Positions 41,410 to 50,015 of a stretch of DNA of 64,000 nt are shown piece after piece; the stretch's first letter is position 1, and each line of letters begins with the position of its first letter. A model generated the notes under the pieces. That model was given only the letters and a program-made list of their open reading frames with translations. It ran no database searches and had not been told where the DNA came from. This stretch comes from Methylobacterium durans (lineage in GTDB: Bacteria; Pseudomonadota; Alphaproteobacteria; Rhizobiales; Beijerinckiaceae), in assembly GCF_003173715.1 (NCBI RefSeq), contig NZ_CP029550.1:5441501-5505500 (forward strand), read 5' to 3'. A program made the translations under genes and the position numbers.

Positions 41410-42432
41410 ATGACGGAACCGGCCCGCGCCGACATTGCGGTGGAACTCGGGCTCGGCGGCGTGCTGCGTCTCGGCACCCGGTGCGTTCCCGTGGCGGACA
41501 CGCTCGCGCTCCTCGCCGCCATCGAGGCGACGGGATCGGTGCAGGGCGTCGCGACCGCCCTCGATCTGTCCTATCGCGCCGCCTGGGACCGCCTGCGCAG
41601 CCTGGAATCGGCGCTCGGCCAGCAGCTCGTGCGCAAGACGCGCGGCCACGGCACCGCCCTCACGCCCGTCGGCCTCGCCCTGGCGCGCGCCCTGTCGGAG
41701 GCGGCGGCGGGGCTGTCCGCGCCGCTCGCCCGGGAGGCCCGCGCGATCGAGGCGCGGCTCGCGAGCCTGATCGGCGGCGCGCCCCGCCCGCTCGCGATCG
41801 CGGCGAGCCACGACCTCGTGCTGATGGACACGCTCGCCGCGCTGGGGGATTGCGACATCGCCGTCGTCGGCAGCAGCCAGGCCGTGCAGCGGCTCCTCGA
41901 CGGCCGGGCCGACGTGGCGGGCTTCCATTGCGGATCGCTCGGCCTCGCCGGGGCGGGGGCGCCCTTCGTCGAGCTCGTCGACAATCCGGGCCTGCGGGTG
42001 CGGCCGCTGTTTCACCGCGAGCAGGGCCTGCTCCTGGCCTCCGGCAACCCGCTCGGCGTCCGCTCCCTGCGCGACCTCGCGACGGGGCGGGTGCGCTACG
42101 TCAACCGCCAGAAGGGTTCGGGCACCCGGGTCTGGTTCGACCGGATGCTGGCGGAGCTGGGTCTCGCGCCGGCCGCGATCGCCGGCTACGGCGTCGAGGA
42201 ATTCACCCACCAGGCGGTCGCCGCCGTGATCGCCACCGGCACCGCCGATGCGGGCCTCGGCGCCCGTTCGGCCGCCGAGCGGTTCGGCCTCGATTTCCTC
42301 AGCATCGGCTGGGAGACCTACCATCTCGCGGCGAGCGCGGCCCTGCCGGAGGAGCGCCTCGATCGGCTCGTCGCGGCGGTCGCGGCGCGGGCGGGGCGCG
42401 CCGCCGGCTATCGGCTCCCGGAGCCCGCCTGA
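41410..42432 (+). CDS. ModE-like helix-turn-helix regulator with periplasmic-binding-type domain
   Basis: A 340-residue one-component regulator. Residues about 20-110 are a ModE-N-type winged helix (LLAAIEATGSVQGVATALDL, then SYRAAWDRLRSLESALGQQL). Residues about 125-335 match the PBP-like domain found in molybdate-related regulators and substrate-binding proteins (DIAVVGSSQAVQRLLDGRAD, then GVRSLRDLATGRVRYVNRQK and GSGTRVWFD). The TOBE sensor of classic ModE is absent. It probably responds to a metal oxyanion or molybdopterin-related ligand and regulates transport or enzyme genes outside the window. ATG 41410 is favoured by length. Confidence 0.85.
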   Translation: MTEPARADIAVELGLGGVLRLGTRCVPVADTLALLAAIEATGSVQGVATALDLSYRAAWDRLRSLESALGQQLVRKTRGHGTALTPVGLALARALSEAAAGLSAPLAREARAIEARLASLIGGAPRPLAIAASHDLVLMDTLAALGDCDIAVVGSSQAVQRLLDGRADVAGFHCGSLGLAGAGAPFVELVDNPGLRVRPLFHREQGLLLASGNPLGVRSLRDLATGRVRYVNRQKGSGTRVWFDRMLAELGLAPAAIAGYGVEEFTHQAVAAVIATGTADAGLGARSAAERFGLDFLSIGWETYHLAASAALPEERLDRLVAAVAARAGRAAGYRLPEPA

Positions 42433-42459
42433 GGCGGCGGGCCGCCGGTGTTCGCGATC

Positions 42460-42730
42460 TCAGTAGGGATAGCCGTAATAGGGCCCCGGTCCGGGCTCGC
42501 GGGGGTAGCGGGCCGGGTAATCGTAGCGCCCGCCATAGGCCCGGATGTAGGGGTCTAGGCGGGGTTGCGGTAATTGCCGTTGTTCACGCCCGCCGAGCGG
42601 TCGTTGCCGGATTCCGCCGCGTAGGGCGAGAGGCCGCTGCCCGAGCTTCCGCCCCCCGCGCCGAGGCGGCGCCGGTGAGCGCGATGAGAAGGGCGGCCGC
42701 CAGAGCGGTGCGGGTCGTCGTCGTGCCCAT
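42460..42730 (-). pseudogene. Small exported Gly/Tyr-rich protein, two frameshifts
   Basis: ATG 42730 starts a signal peptide (TRTALAAALLIALTGAASA). The sequence then moves to a second frame (GGSSGSGLSPYAAESGNDRS, then AGVNNGNYRNP) and a third (LDPYIRAYGGRYDYPARYPR, ending GPYYGYPY with a TGA at 42460). Adding one G in a G6 run near 42660 and one C in a CCCC run near 42560 restores one continuous protein of about 88 residues. The pattern argues for sequencing errors in an intact gene. Confidence 0.65.
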
Positions 42731-42823
42731 GGTGATCTCCGATGTCGGTCCCCGAGCCAACGGGGCGGCGAAGGCCGCAGTTCCGCGGCCGCGCCTCCCC
42801 TCGCGAGCCGCCCGGGCCGATCC

Positions 42824-43021
42824 TCAGAAATCCGTGCGCCGCTTCGTGTCGGCCTTGCCCGCTTCCTCTTCCTCGGCCTCGGTTCCGGGGCGCTCCAGGG
42901 GGCCGCCCTGGGCCTGCACGCGGCCGGTCGCGGTGTCCTGCGGGGTGTTCGCCAGCCCCGCGCTCTCGGGCTTGCCGTGCGGCATGCGCTCGGCCTGCGT
43001 GTCGGTGCCGTCCTTCGTCAT
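42824..43021 (-). CDS. Small charged hypothetical protein
   Basis: A 65-residue hydrophilic protein beginning MTKDGTDTQAERMPHGKPES and ending AEEEEAGKADTKRRTDF. It is probably disordered, and no function is known. ATG 43021 follows AGGAGAGGTCCCG, a good ribosome binding site. Similar short acidic proteins occur widely in Methylobacterium. Confidence 0.6.
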   Translation of the reverse strand: MTKDGTDTQAERMPHGKPESAGLANTPQDTATGRVQAQGGPLERPGTEAEEEEAGKADTKRRTDF

Positions 43022-43113
43022 CGGGACCTCTCCTGCGTTGCGCATCGTCTGCGCCAACGCCGGGAGGCGCCCCGCGGTGCCCGAGGCACCCGGGGCAAGG
43101 ATCAGGGGCGGGA

Positions 43114-43377
43114 TCAGGCCGCGAGCCGCGCGGGGCCGAGGAACCGGACCCAGAGCTCGGCGCCGTTCCCGCCCTGCTTCCGGCAGGTCACCCGCGCGAG
43201 CCGCTCGTCGCCGGCGCCGACGGCCAGGACGAAATGCTCGGGAATGCCGGCGGCGCTGATCAGCTCGAGGCGGGCCTCCTCGGCACCGGCCTCGCGGAGG
43301 CGGCAGCCGATGATCTCGTTTCCGAGCAGGATCTTGGCGGTCTTGGGGGCGTCGTCGCGCGCGTGGGACTTCTGCAA
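43114..43377 (-). CDS. PilZ-like small protein
   Basis: An 87-residue protein with a strand-rich pattern: KTAKILLGNEIIGCRLREAG, then EEARLELISAAGIPEHFVLA and RVTCRKQGGNGAELWVRFLG. The order of a short acidic turn, PxxFxLxV and a final RVTWRxxxxxGxxF-like strand resembles a PilZ domain. The N-terminal RxxxR motif needed to bind cyclic di-GMP is not seen, so it would be a non-binding variant. The assignment rests on the strand pattern only. Confidence 0.5.
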   Translation of the reverse strand: MQKSHARDDAPKTAKILLGNEIIGCRLREAGAEEARLELISAAGIPEHFVLAVGAGDERLARVTCRKQGGNGAELWVRFLGPARLAA

Positions 43378-43695
43378 GGGCAGGCTCCTCCGGTTCGTGT
43401 TGACGGCCCCCGTCCTCGCGGGGAAGCGTGACGAAAGCTTGACCGTTCGGGCACGTGTCCCGCTCCGTACGCTCGCGTTCCGTCCCCGCTCCGGAGATCG
43501 CGCGCCCGGCCGATCCGGTCCGGACGCGCGCCGTCAGGATGGCTCTCCCTCGTCTTCGTGTCCGGCCCCGACGGAACGACGCGGCGCCGGCGGAATTGCG
43601 AGAGGAGCCGGCCCGTCCGCGGCGCACTTCGGCGCGGACGGGCCCCATCGGGCGGTTCGGGGGCGCGTCCGCGCCCGAGCGGGAGGTTCGGGAGC
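43378..43695. other. Divergent intergenic region
   Basis: GC-rich spacer between a leftward and a rightward small gene. Open frames on both strands are long only through lack of AT-rich stops. Nothing else recognised. Confidence 0.4.
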
Positions 43696-43968
43696 ATGTC
43701 CGACGTGGATGGGAAGCGGGCCGAGATCGTCGCCCGCATCGCGCAGGAATTCGGGCTCGGCGATCCGGCCGCGCTCCCGGCCGAGGACCGGGCGCGGGTC
43801 GAGGCCGCGACCGGGGCGATCCTCGAGGCCGAGGCGGTGCCGCCCGCCAGCCCGGAGTTGCGCCGGCTGATCGCGGAGTACCGCCGGCTCCAGGATCTGC
43901 GGGCCGGCGAGGACAACGTCCGCCTCGCGGAAGCCGGCGAGGTGTTCGCGCCGGAGGACGACGCCTGA
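43696..43968 (+). CDS. Small helical hypothetical protein
   Basis: A 90-residue acidic, fully helical protein: MSDVDGKRAEIVARIAQEFG, then RVEAATGAILEAEAVPPASP and LRRLIAEYRRLQDLRAGEDN. No family recognised. ATG 43696 follows GGGAGGTTCGGGAGC, a good ribosome binding site; the open frame upstream is not needed. Confidence 0.6.
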   Translation: MSDVDGKRAEIVARIAQEFGLGDPAALPAEDRARVEAATGAILEAEAVPPASPELRRLIAEYRRLQDLRAGEDNVRLAEAGEVFAPEDDA

Positions 43969-44112
43969 GCGTGGATCCGCGCACGAACCGTGCGCCCGCG
44001 CCCATCCAGTCATCCCTGGCATACCAGCCCAGCGTGCATGGGAATTGCCACGGTTGCGAAACGGCTTAACCTGACTCCATCGCTGTTCCGACGGCGTTCC
44101 TCCCAAGGCTTC

Positions 44113-44148
44113 GCCCGCCCGGTCTCCCGACCGCGGCGGGCTCTTTCT
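44113..44148 (+). terminator. Intrinsic terminator
   Basis: GCCCGCC (44113-44119) pairs with GGCGGGC (44135-44141) around a 15-base loop and is followed by TCTTTCTT. It lies 145 bp downstream of the preceding small gene and could end its transcript. Confidence 0.55.
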
Positions 44149-44275
44149 TGCGCGGGCTCGGCCGCTTGCGGCGGGCCGCCGCGACCATACCTACCTGTCG
44201 GAAGGCGAGCCGAAGTTCCGCCCGCCACCGCGGCGCGTCCCGCCGCGGCTGCCACAGACCCGTGAGAACCCTGAG

Positions 44276-44551
44276 ATGATGCGCGCGCTCCTCGCCGGCC
44301 TCGCCCTCGTGACGGCGGGCCCCGCCCTGGCCCAGATCCTCCCGGGCCCGCTTCCGGGAGCCCGGCCGCCCGGCGTGGTGATCCAGAACCAGCCGAACAC
44401 GACCGGAAACAGCCGGGACGTCGTCATCGCCCCGGGCGCTACGGGCGCCGAGACCATCACCACGAACTCCGCCGCGGGCGGCAATGCCAGCTTCCCCGAG
44501 CGGGCGATCCCGAACGGCAGCGCCAATGGCGGCGGCGGCGGGAGCCGCTGA
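44276..44551 (+). CDS. Small exported hypothetical protein
   Basis: A 91-residue protein with a signal peptide (MMRALLAGLALVTAGPALAQ). The mature part is rich in Pro, Gly, Asn and Ser (GVVIQNQPNTTGNSRDVVIA, then a GGGGGSR tail), suggesting a flexible periplasmic protein. No family recognised. It ends 27 bp before the end of the convergent autotransporter gene. Confidence 0.6.
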   Translation: MMRALLAGLALVTAGPALAQILPGPLPGARPPGVVIQNQPNTTGNSRDVVIAPGATGAETITTNSAAGGNASFPERAIPNGSANGGGGGSR

Positions 44552-44578
44552 GCGCGGCCCCCACCGCCCGTTACCCCG

Positions 44579-47500
44579 TCAGAAGTTGTAGCGGAGCCCG
44601 CCCCGCACGGCCTGGATCGAGTCGGTCGAAGCCACCTCGGCGTCGTAATTGACGAAGCCGGTCAGCCCGGGCGCCAGCAGCGTGCCGATGCCGAGGCCGA
44701 TCAGGGCCCGGTCCCGGTCCAGGCGGCGGCCCGTGACCGCGAAGGGCACGGCCGGGGCAAGCGCGAAGGCCGCGCTGATCGTCCGGCTCACATCGGCGAA
44801 GTCGTGCACATAGGCGGCCTTGAACGCCACGGTCACGACGCGCCCGCCGAGCGTGGCGGAGGATTCGAGCCGGCCGCCGACGAGGGTGCGGGCCGAGAGG
44901 AAGTCCTGCGCCGCCACGTTCAGGTTGAACAGGCCGCCGCCGACCTCCCGCCCCCGGTCCTGGTCGAAGGTCGAGACCTGGAACCCGACGAAGGGCGCGA
45001 CGACCTGTCCCGGCGCGTAGGCGACGCGGTAGCCCGCCTCGCCCGCCGACAGGAACTGGTTGCCGCTGATGGTGCCCCGCCCCCCGTTGCCCTGTAGCGC
45101 CGCGAAGACGGGCGCGCGGTCGAGGCGTCCCTCGGCGCGGGCGTAGCCGAGGGCCGCGTTCGCGTAGAGCGCGCCGTTGGTGAGGCCGCCGTAGACGCCG
45201 ACCTGGCCGTTGTCGGTGTGCGCCCGCTCGCCGGTGCGGCCGAGGCTGACATCGACCGAGCCGTAGCCCGCCGAGATGCCGAGCACGGTGCCGACCTGCG
45301 GATGCAGGTCGATGCCGCCCGCGAATCCCGCGATGGTCTCGGCGCGGCCGGCGGCGTTGGGAGTGCTCTCCACCCGGCCGAACTGCCCGTAGCCGGTCGC
45401 CCAGACGCCGTAGCCGCGGCTCGTCTCGATCACCCTCGGCTCCGGCACCGGCGCCCGCCGCGGCAGGTCGGCGGCGTAGACGGTGGGCGGCAGGGTGAAC
45501 TGCGTCGGGCCCGGCTCGAAGGTCGCGGTGTAGGCGCGCGAGACGAGCTGGTCGGTGAAGGCGCGGCCGGCGCGCAGCTGCGGGTCGGCCATCGAGGCAT
45601 AGCCCTGGCCCGCGGCGCGGTCGAGGATTCCCGCCAGCGCCGCGTTGCTCTGGCTGTCGAGGGCGAGCAAAGCCGTCGGGTTGCTCGCGAGCGCCGCGTC
45701 GAGGCCGCGGGCGGCCGAGGCCTGGTTCGGCGTCTGTGCCACCAGCGCGAAGCTCTGCTGGGTGAGCGTGACGTAGGCGTTGTTGGCGTCCTGCGAGGCG
45801 ACCGGCCGGATCAGGAAGGGCAGGGTCCCGTCGCTGGTCGCCGCGGCGAAGGCGCCGCGCACGCCGCCCTGGGCCGTCAGCACCGTGTAGCGGGTGCCCG
45901 GCAGGATGCCGCCGGCGGTCGGCTTGACCTGGACCGTGCCGTCGAGGGTGGCCGTGCCCGACACCGCGAGCCGCGCGGCCTGGCCGGCGGGCGCGATCGC
46001 GCTCTGGAGCGTGCCGCCGGCCGCCTGGACGTAGGTGCCGGTCACGGTGAGCGTGCCTGTCGGCGCGGCGGCGCTGCCCGGGGCGACGGTGCCCGCATTC
46101 GTCAGGTTGCCGCCGATCGTGCCAGTGCCCCCGAGCGTACCGGCCGCACCGACCCGCGTCGCGGCGTTGAGGGTCGCGTTCACGGTCAGGCTGCCGCTGG
46201 TGACGGAGGCTCCGCCCGAGAAGGTCTGCGTCGTCCCCGCGGCGAGCGTGTAGGCGCCCCCCGCCTGCGACAGGCTGGTGAAGCCGACGACGTTGCTCGC
46301 GAGCGTGCCGGTGCCCGACAGGTTCAGGGCGTTGGTGCCGCGGCCTTGCGCGGTGATGGCGCCGCCGATCACCGAGCCGGCGCCGAGATTGACCGTGTTC
46401 ACGCTGGCGGCGACGTCGTTGAGGGTGATGCCGCCGGTGATCGTGCCGGTGTTGGTCAGCGTGTGGCTGCCCGCGCCGAGGACGACATTGCCCGCGATGC
46501 GGCCGGCGTTGAGCGTGGTGCTGTTGCGTCGATTGTTGGTGGGGTTCGCCGAATCGGCGTCGACGAGGCGGACGTCGCCGGTGATCGTGCCCGAGGCCGC
46601 GTTGGTGAGGCTGGCGTTGCCCGCGCCGTAGATCACGATCGCTTGGCCCCCCGCGGGGCCGGTGATGGTGCCCTCGTTGACCAGCGTGTAGCTGCGCGCC
46701 CGGCCCTGCACGGCGCGCGCACCCGTGCCGGTACCGGTGATCTGGCCGCCGGTCCGGTTGGTCACGGTGAGCGCGACGACGTCGTCGTCCGAATCGACCG
46801 CCGCGACCGCGGCGGTCCCGGTGCTGGTGGCCGACCGCGTCGCCGAGATCCGGCCGTTGTTGGTCAGCGTCATCGAGGCGATGTCCTCGCCCGCGTAGAC
46901 GCCGCGCGAGATGCCGACCCCGTTCTCGGTGACGCCGATCGTGCCGTTGTTGACGACCGCGACGTTCGCGATGTCCCCGGAGGAGGAATCGGCGAGCACG
47001 CCGTAGACGCGGGTGCCCGCGTTGTTCGCCCGGCCCGCGGCGCCGGTGCCGGTGAGCGTGCCGTTGTTGACCACCGTGGTGTTGGAGCCTGACAGGAGCA
47101 CGGTCTTGTCGGTGATCGTGGTGTTGACGGTGAGCTGCGCGCCCGAGCCCGTCACCTGGATCCGGCCGCCGACATTCTGGGTCGAGCCCGCCGCGAGGGT
47201 CAGGGTCCCACCCGCCACCGTGAGGTTGCCCGACAGGTTCTGGGTCGAGCCGCCGCCGAGCGTCCAGGCCCCGGCCGTCTGGGTCAGGCTCGTGAAGCCG
47301 GTGACCGTGCCGGTGAGCGTTCCGGTGCCGGAGAGGTTGATGGCGTTGGTGCCGAGGCCCCTGGCGGTGATGTCGCCGCCGATCGAGGAGCCGGTGCCGA
47401 GGTTGATTGTGTTGACGCTGCCCGCGACCGCGCCGGCGGTGGCGACGTCGAGGAACGTGATGGTGCCGGAGATGCGGCCGGTGTTGGTGATCGTCTGGTC

Positions 47501-48517
47501 GCCGTGGCCGAAGATCAGGTTGCCGTTGATCGTGCCGGCATTGGCGATCGTGCCGGAGCGGCGGTTGTCGATGGGACTCGCCGCATTCTGGTTGTCGACG
47601 TCGGTGTTGCGCACGTCGCCGGTGATCACGCCCGTCGCCGTGTTGGTGATGGTGCTTGTGTAGCGCTGCGCGAAGTCGTCGGCGTAGAGGGCGATCGCGG
47701 CCGAGCCGGCGGTCGTGTCGGTGCTGGTGATCGCGCCGCTGTTGTTGATGACGAAGGACGAGGCGCGACCTCTGATGGCCTGGGTGTTGGCGCCCGCAGC
47801 GGTGATGCGGCCGCCGGCGGCGTTGTTCACCGTGACGGACTTCACGTTGTCGTCCGAGTCGATCGCGGCGACGGCGCTGGTGGAGGCGGTGGCGGTGGTA
47901 CCGCGCGTGGCGGAGATCAGGCCCGTCGCGGTGTTGCTGACTGTGAGCGCCCCGATCGTCTCGCCCGCATAGATGCCGCGGGCGATGCCGTTGCCATTCT
48001 GCTCGACCCGGATCGTGCCGCTGTTCACGATGGCCAGGTTGTCGAAGGTCGTGTTGGCCGGCTGACCCTGCACGCTCGTGAAGGCCCCGTAGATTCGGAG
48101 CGTCGTGCTGCCGGCCGGCGAAGTGAGCGCGATCGTGCCGCTGTTGTTGAGGGTGATGCCGCTGCCGTAGAGGTTCACCCCAAAATTGTCGCGGTTCACC
48201 GGCGCCGTGTTGGTGATCGTGCCGGCATTGTTGACCGTGCTCGTGCCGTTGACCCGCACGGTCGAATTGCCGGGATTGTTGCCGCCGCTCGTCTGCTGCG
48301 AACCGCTGACGGTGGCGCCGGACTGGATATTCACGATCACGCCCGTGGCGCCGGCCGGCGCGACGAAGCCGCCGGTCTGCGTGCCCGTGCAGGTGACGGT
48401 CTGCCCGCTCGCGGGCACGGCCGGCTGGCAATCGGCGCGGCCATCCGCCACGAGGACTGCCCAGACCGGCACGCTCATCAGAAGAGACCGGCGCAGAGAC
48501 GATCCGACCGTCGACAT
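44579..48517 (-). CDS. Autotransporter (type Va secretion) with a repetitive beta-helix passenger
   Basis: A 1312-residue protein. A signal peptide (RRSLLMSVPVWAVLVADGRA) is followed by a passenger of Asn/Thr/Gly-rich beta-helix repeats up to about residue 960. It includes two long internal repeats of roughly 300 residues, both having GIxRGxYAGExI, AVAAxDSDDxV and GTNAxNLSGTGTL. A linker leads to a C-terminal beta-barrel of about 280 residues (GVWATGYGQFGRVESTPNAA to GGLRYNF, ending in the phenylalanine needed for outer-membrane insertion). It is probably an adhesin or surface protein. It appears monocistronic. Confidence 0.92.
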   Translation of the reverse strand: MSTVGSSLRRSLLMSVPVWAVLVADGRADCQPAVPASGQTVTCTGTQTGGFVAPAGATGVIVNIQSGATVSGSQQTSGGNNPGNSTVRVNGTSTVNNAGTITNTAPVNRDNFGVNLYGSGITLNNSGTIALTSPAGSTTLRIYGAFTSVQGQPANTTFDNLAIVNSGTIRVEQNGNGIARGIYAGETIGALTVSNTATGLISATRGTTATASTSAVAAIDSDDNVKSVTVNNAAGGRITAAGANTQAIRGRASSFVINNSGAITSTDTTAGSAAIALYADDFAQRYTSTITNTATGVITGDVRNTDVDNQNAASPIDNRRSGTIANAGTINGNLIFGHGDQTITNTGRISGTITFLDVATAGAVAGSVNTINLGTGSSIGGDITARGLGTNAINLSGTGTLTGTVTGFTSLTQTAGAWTLGGGSTQNLSGNLTVAGGTLTLAAGSTQNVGGRIQVTGSGAQLTVNTTITDKTVLLSGSNTTVVNNGTLTGTGAAGRANNAGTRVYGVLADSSSGDIANVAVVNNGTIGVTENGVGISRGVYAGEDIASMTLTNNGRISATRSATSTGTAAVAAVDSDDDVVALTVTNRTGGQITGTGTGARAVQGRARSYTLVNEGTITGPAGGQAIVIYGAGNASLTNAASGTITGDVRLVDADSANPTNNRRNSTTLNAGRIAGNVVLGAGSHTLTNTGTITGGITLNDVAASVNTVNLGAGSVIGGAITAQGRGTNALNLSGTGTLASNVVGFTSLSQAGGAYTLAAGTTQTFSGGASVTSGSLTVNATLNAATRVGAAGTLGGTGTIGGNLTNAGTVAPGSAAAPTGTLTVTGTYVQAAGGTLQSAIAPAGQAARLAVSGTATLDGTVQVKPTAGGILPGTRYTVLTAQGGVRGAFAAATSDGTLPFLIRPVASQDANNAYVTLTQQSFALVAQTPNQASAARGLDAALASNPTALLALDSQSNAALAGILDRAAGQGYASMADPQLRAGRAFTDQLVSRAYTATFEPGPTQFTLPPTVYAADLPRRAPVPEPRVIETSRGYGVWATGYGQFGRVESTPNAAGRAETIAGFAGGIDLHPQVGTVLGISAGYGSVDVSLGRTGERAHTDNGQVGVYGGLTNGALYANAALGYARAEGRLDRAPVFAALQGNGGRGTISGNQFLSAGEAGYRVAYAPGQVVAPFVGFQVSTFDQDRGREVGGGLFNLNVAAQDFLSARTLVGGRLESSATLGGRVVTVAFKAAYVHDFADVSRTISAAFALAPAVPFAVTGRRLDRDRALIGLGIGTLLAPGLTGFVNYDAEVASTDSIQAVRGGLRYNF

Positions 48518-48904
48518 GATACCCCCAAAACTGTCAGTTGTCTTATTGAGACCCGGGCGCGCGGGCGCGCAGCACGTTCAAGCATCAGCGAATGGTGGGG
48601 CAGGGGAGTCAATTCTTATCCCGGAGACTCATCCGGGACGCGATGACTTTCATCCCATAGATGCAATTATGGCATTCTTTCGTGCGGAGCTTGCCATTCT
48701 GATCGATATACTTATGATGAAAAGGAAATTGGACTGGGAAATTCAGGACGTCAGCGTCAGGATGATTTGGCAATAGCGGCCATCGGCGCGAACGTCGTGT
48801 GCCGCGCCCGCCGCACCTTCCACCTCCCTGGAAGTTGTAATTTTCGGCCGAACCGGCGGGCGGGCTCGCGGGTCGCGCGCAACGGCGAGGCCGCGCCCCA
48901 CTTC
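48518..48904. other. Intergenic, upstream of the autotransporter
   Basis: No supported gene. The part 48600-48780 is AT-richer than the surroundings and must contain the promoter of the leftward autotransporter gene. No operator recognised. Confidence 0.4.
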
Positions 48905-49012
48905 CTCCGTCAGGGAGAGGCCGAGGCCCTGTGAGCGTATCGGGCGAGGGGTGCGACATCTCCGGACAGGTCGCACCCCTCGCCCTGCCCCTCTCCCGAA
49001 CGGGAGAGGGGA
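48905..49012. repeat. Palindromic intergenic repeat, copy D1
   Basis: CTCCGTCAGGGAGAGG, GCGAGGGGTGCGAC paired with GTCGCACCCCTCGC, and CTCTCCCGAACGGGAGAG. Degenerate at its left end. Confidence 0.8.
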
Positions 49013-49076
49013 CTTGCGCCCGATGTGTTGACGTCCCCGATGTGTCGGCGTCGGGGTTGAAGGGGGCCGGCGCCCC

Positions 49077-49191
49077 ACCTCTCCCGTTCGGGAGAGGTCG
49101 AGTGCGCGTCAGCGCACCGGGTGAGGGGTGCGACCTCTCCGGAAAGACCTGGATCCCTCCCCCTGTCCCTCTCCCGAACAGGAGAGGGGAC
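49077..49191. repeat. Palindromic intergenic repeat, copy D2
   Basis: CCTCTCCCGTTCGGGAGAGG, GCGTCAGCGCACCGGGTGAG, the insert AAAGACCTGGATCCCTCCCC also seen in copy B1, and CTCTCCCGAACAGGAGAG. Confidence 0.85.
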
Positions 49192-49364
49192 CCGCGCCCG
49201 GTCCGGTCGAGATTGAAGGCTCCGCCGCGCCCCTTGCCGAGCGGAACCCGCGCGGGACGGGGCGATGAAAATCAGACTTCGGAAATTTCAGGCTTGACCG
49301 TTGCGGGATTGCATCATGCAATGTGGCCGCGATTCGCTGGGAACGCGGTTATTCGGAGGCAGGC

Positions 49365-49577
49365 ATGACGCTGGCTGAGATCGCCCGGATCATCGAGGCC
49401 AACGGCGCCGAGTTTGCGGACCGGGTCTTCGCCTCGCTCGGCAAGGCCCATCCGGCGGAATTGTTCGAGGCGAGCCCCGCGGCTCAGGACGCCATCGAGA
49501 TGCTCCGCCGCCGGCGGGACCTGATGATATCCCTCGACATGTGGCCGGCCGCGCAGGCCCTCGACGGGCCCTGTTGA
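49365..49577 (+). CDS. Small helical hypothetical protein
   Basis: A 70-residue protein (MTLAEIARIIEANGAEFADR, then VFASLGKAHPAELFEASPAA, ending SLDMWPAAQALDGPC). It is all-helical and soluble; no family recognised. ATG 49365 follows GGAGGCAGGC. Confidence 0.55.
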   Translation: MTLAEIARIIEANGAEFADRVFASLGKAHPAELFEASPAAQDAIEMLRRRRDLMISLDMWPAAQALDGPC

Positions 49578-49593
49578 GACGCGGGCCGCAGGC

Positions 49594-49809
49594 TCACGAA
49601 CGGTAATCCGGGTAGACGACGCGGACGCGGCGGGGCTCGGGCCGCGCCGATGCGGCCGTCTCGGGCAGAGGAGCGGCCGCGGGCTTGGCCGGCGCAGGCG
49701 CAGCTTGGCCCGCCGGCCCGGCAGCCGAAGGGCTCGGCAGCGACAGCATGACCGCGCAGGCTCCCAGGAACGAGACGGTCAGCAAGGCCAGGATGTCGTT
49801 CTCGCGCAT
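49594..49809 (-). CDS. Small membrane-anchored hypothetical protein
   Basis: A 71-residue protein with one N-terminal hydrophobic helix (ILALLTVSFLGACAVMLSL) including a cysteine, then an Ala/Pro-rich tail ending RVRVVYPDYRS. It may be a lipoprotein or single-pass protein. Function unknown. It converges with the gene at 49365. Confidence 0.5.
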   Translation of the reverse strand: MRENDILALLTVSFLGACAVMLSLPSPSAAGPAGQAAPAPAKPAAAPLPETAASARPEPRRVRVVYPDYRS

Positions 49810-50015
49810 GTCGGCTCCCCATTGTCCGAAATCAGCACCGCCCCCTTCTCGATGAGGGACGGATTGTCTTCGCGTGAGATCCGTCAGCAGTTCCGGTGCC
49901 CGGACCTGGGACAGGCGACAGCGTTCGACAGTATTGGTTAAATCGGCATCCGGAACCCCGCGGCTTCCCCGGACCTCGCCCAGGCTCTAGGCAGAGCGGG
50001 GCAGGAGAGGCTTCC

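Noticed and set aside
45218..48646. Frames of 624 and 380 codons antisense to the autotransporter
   Set aside because: Low-complexity Arg/Ala/Asp translation; the sense frame has a signal peptide, repeats and a C-terminal barrel.
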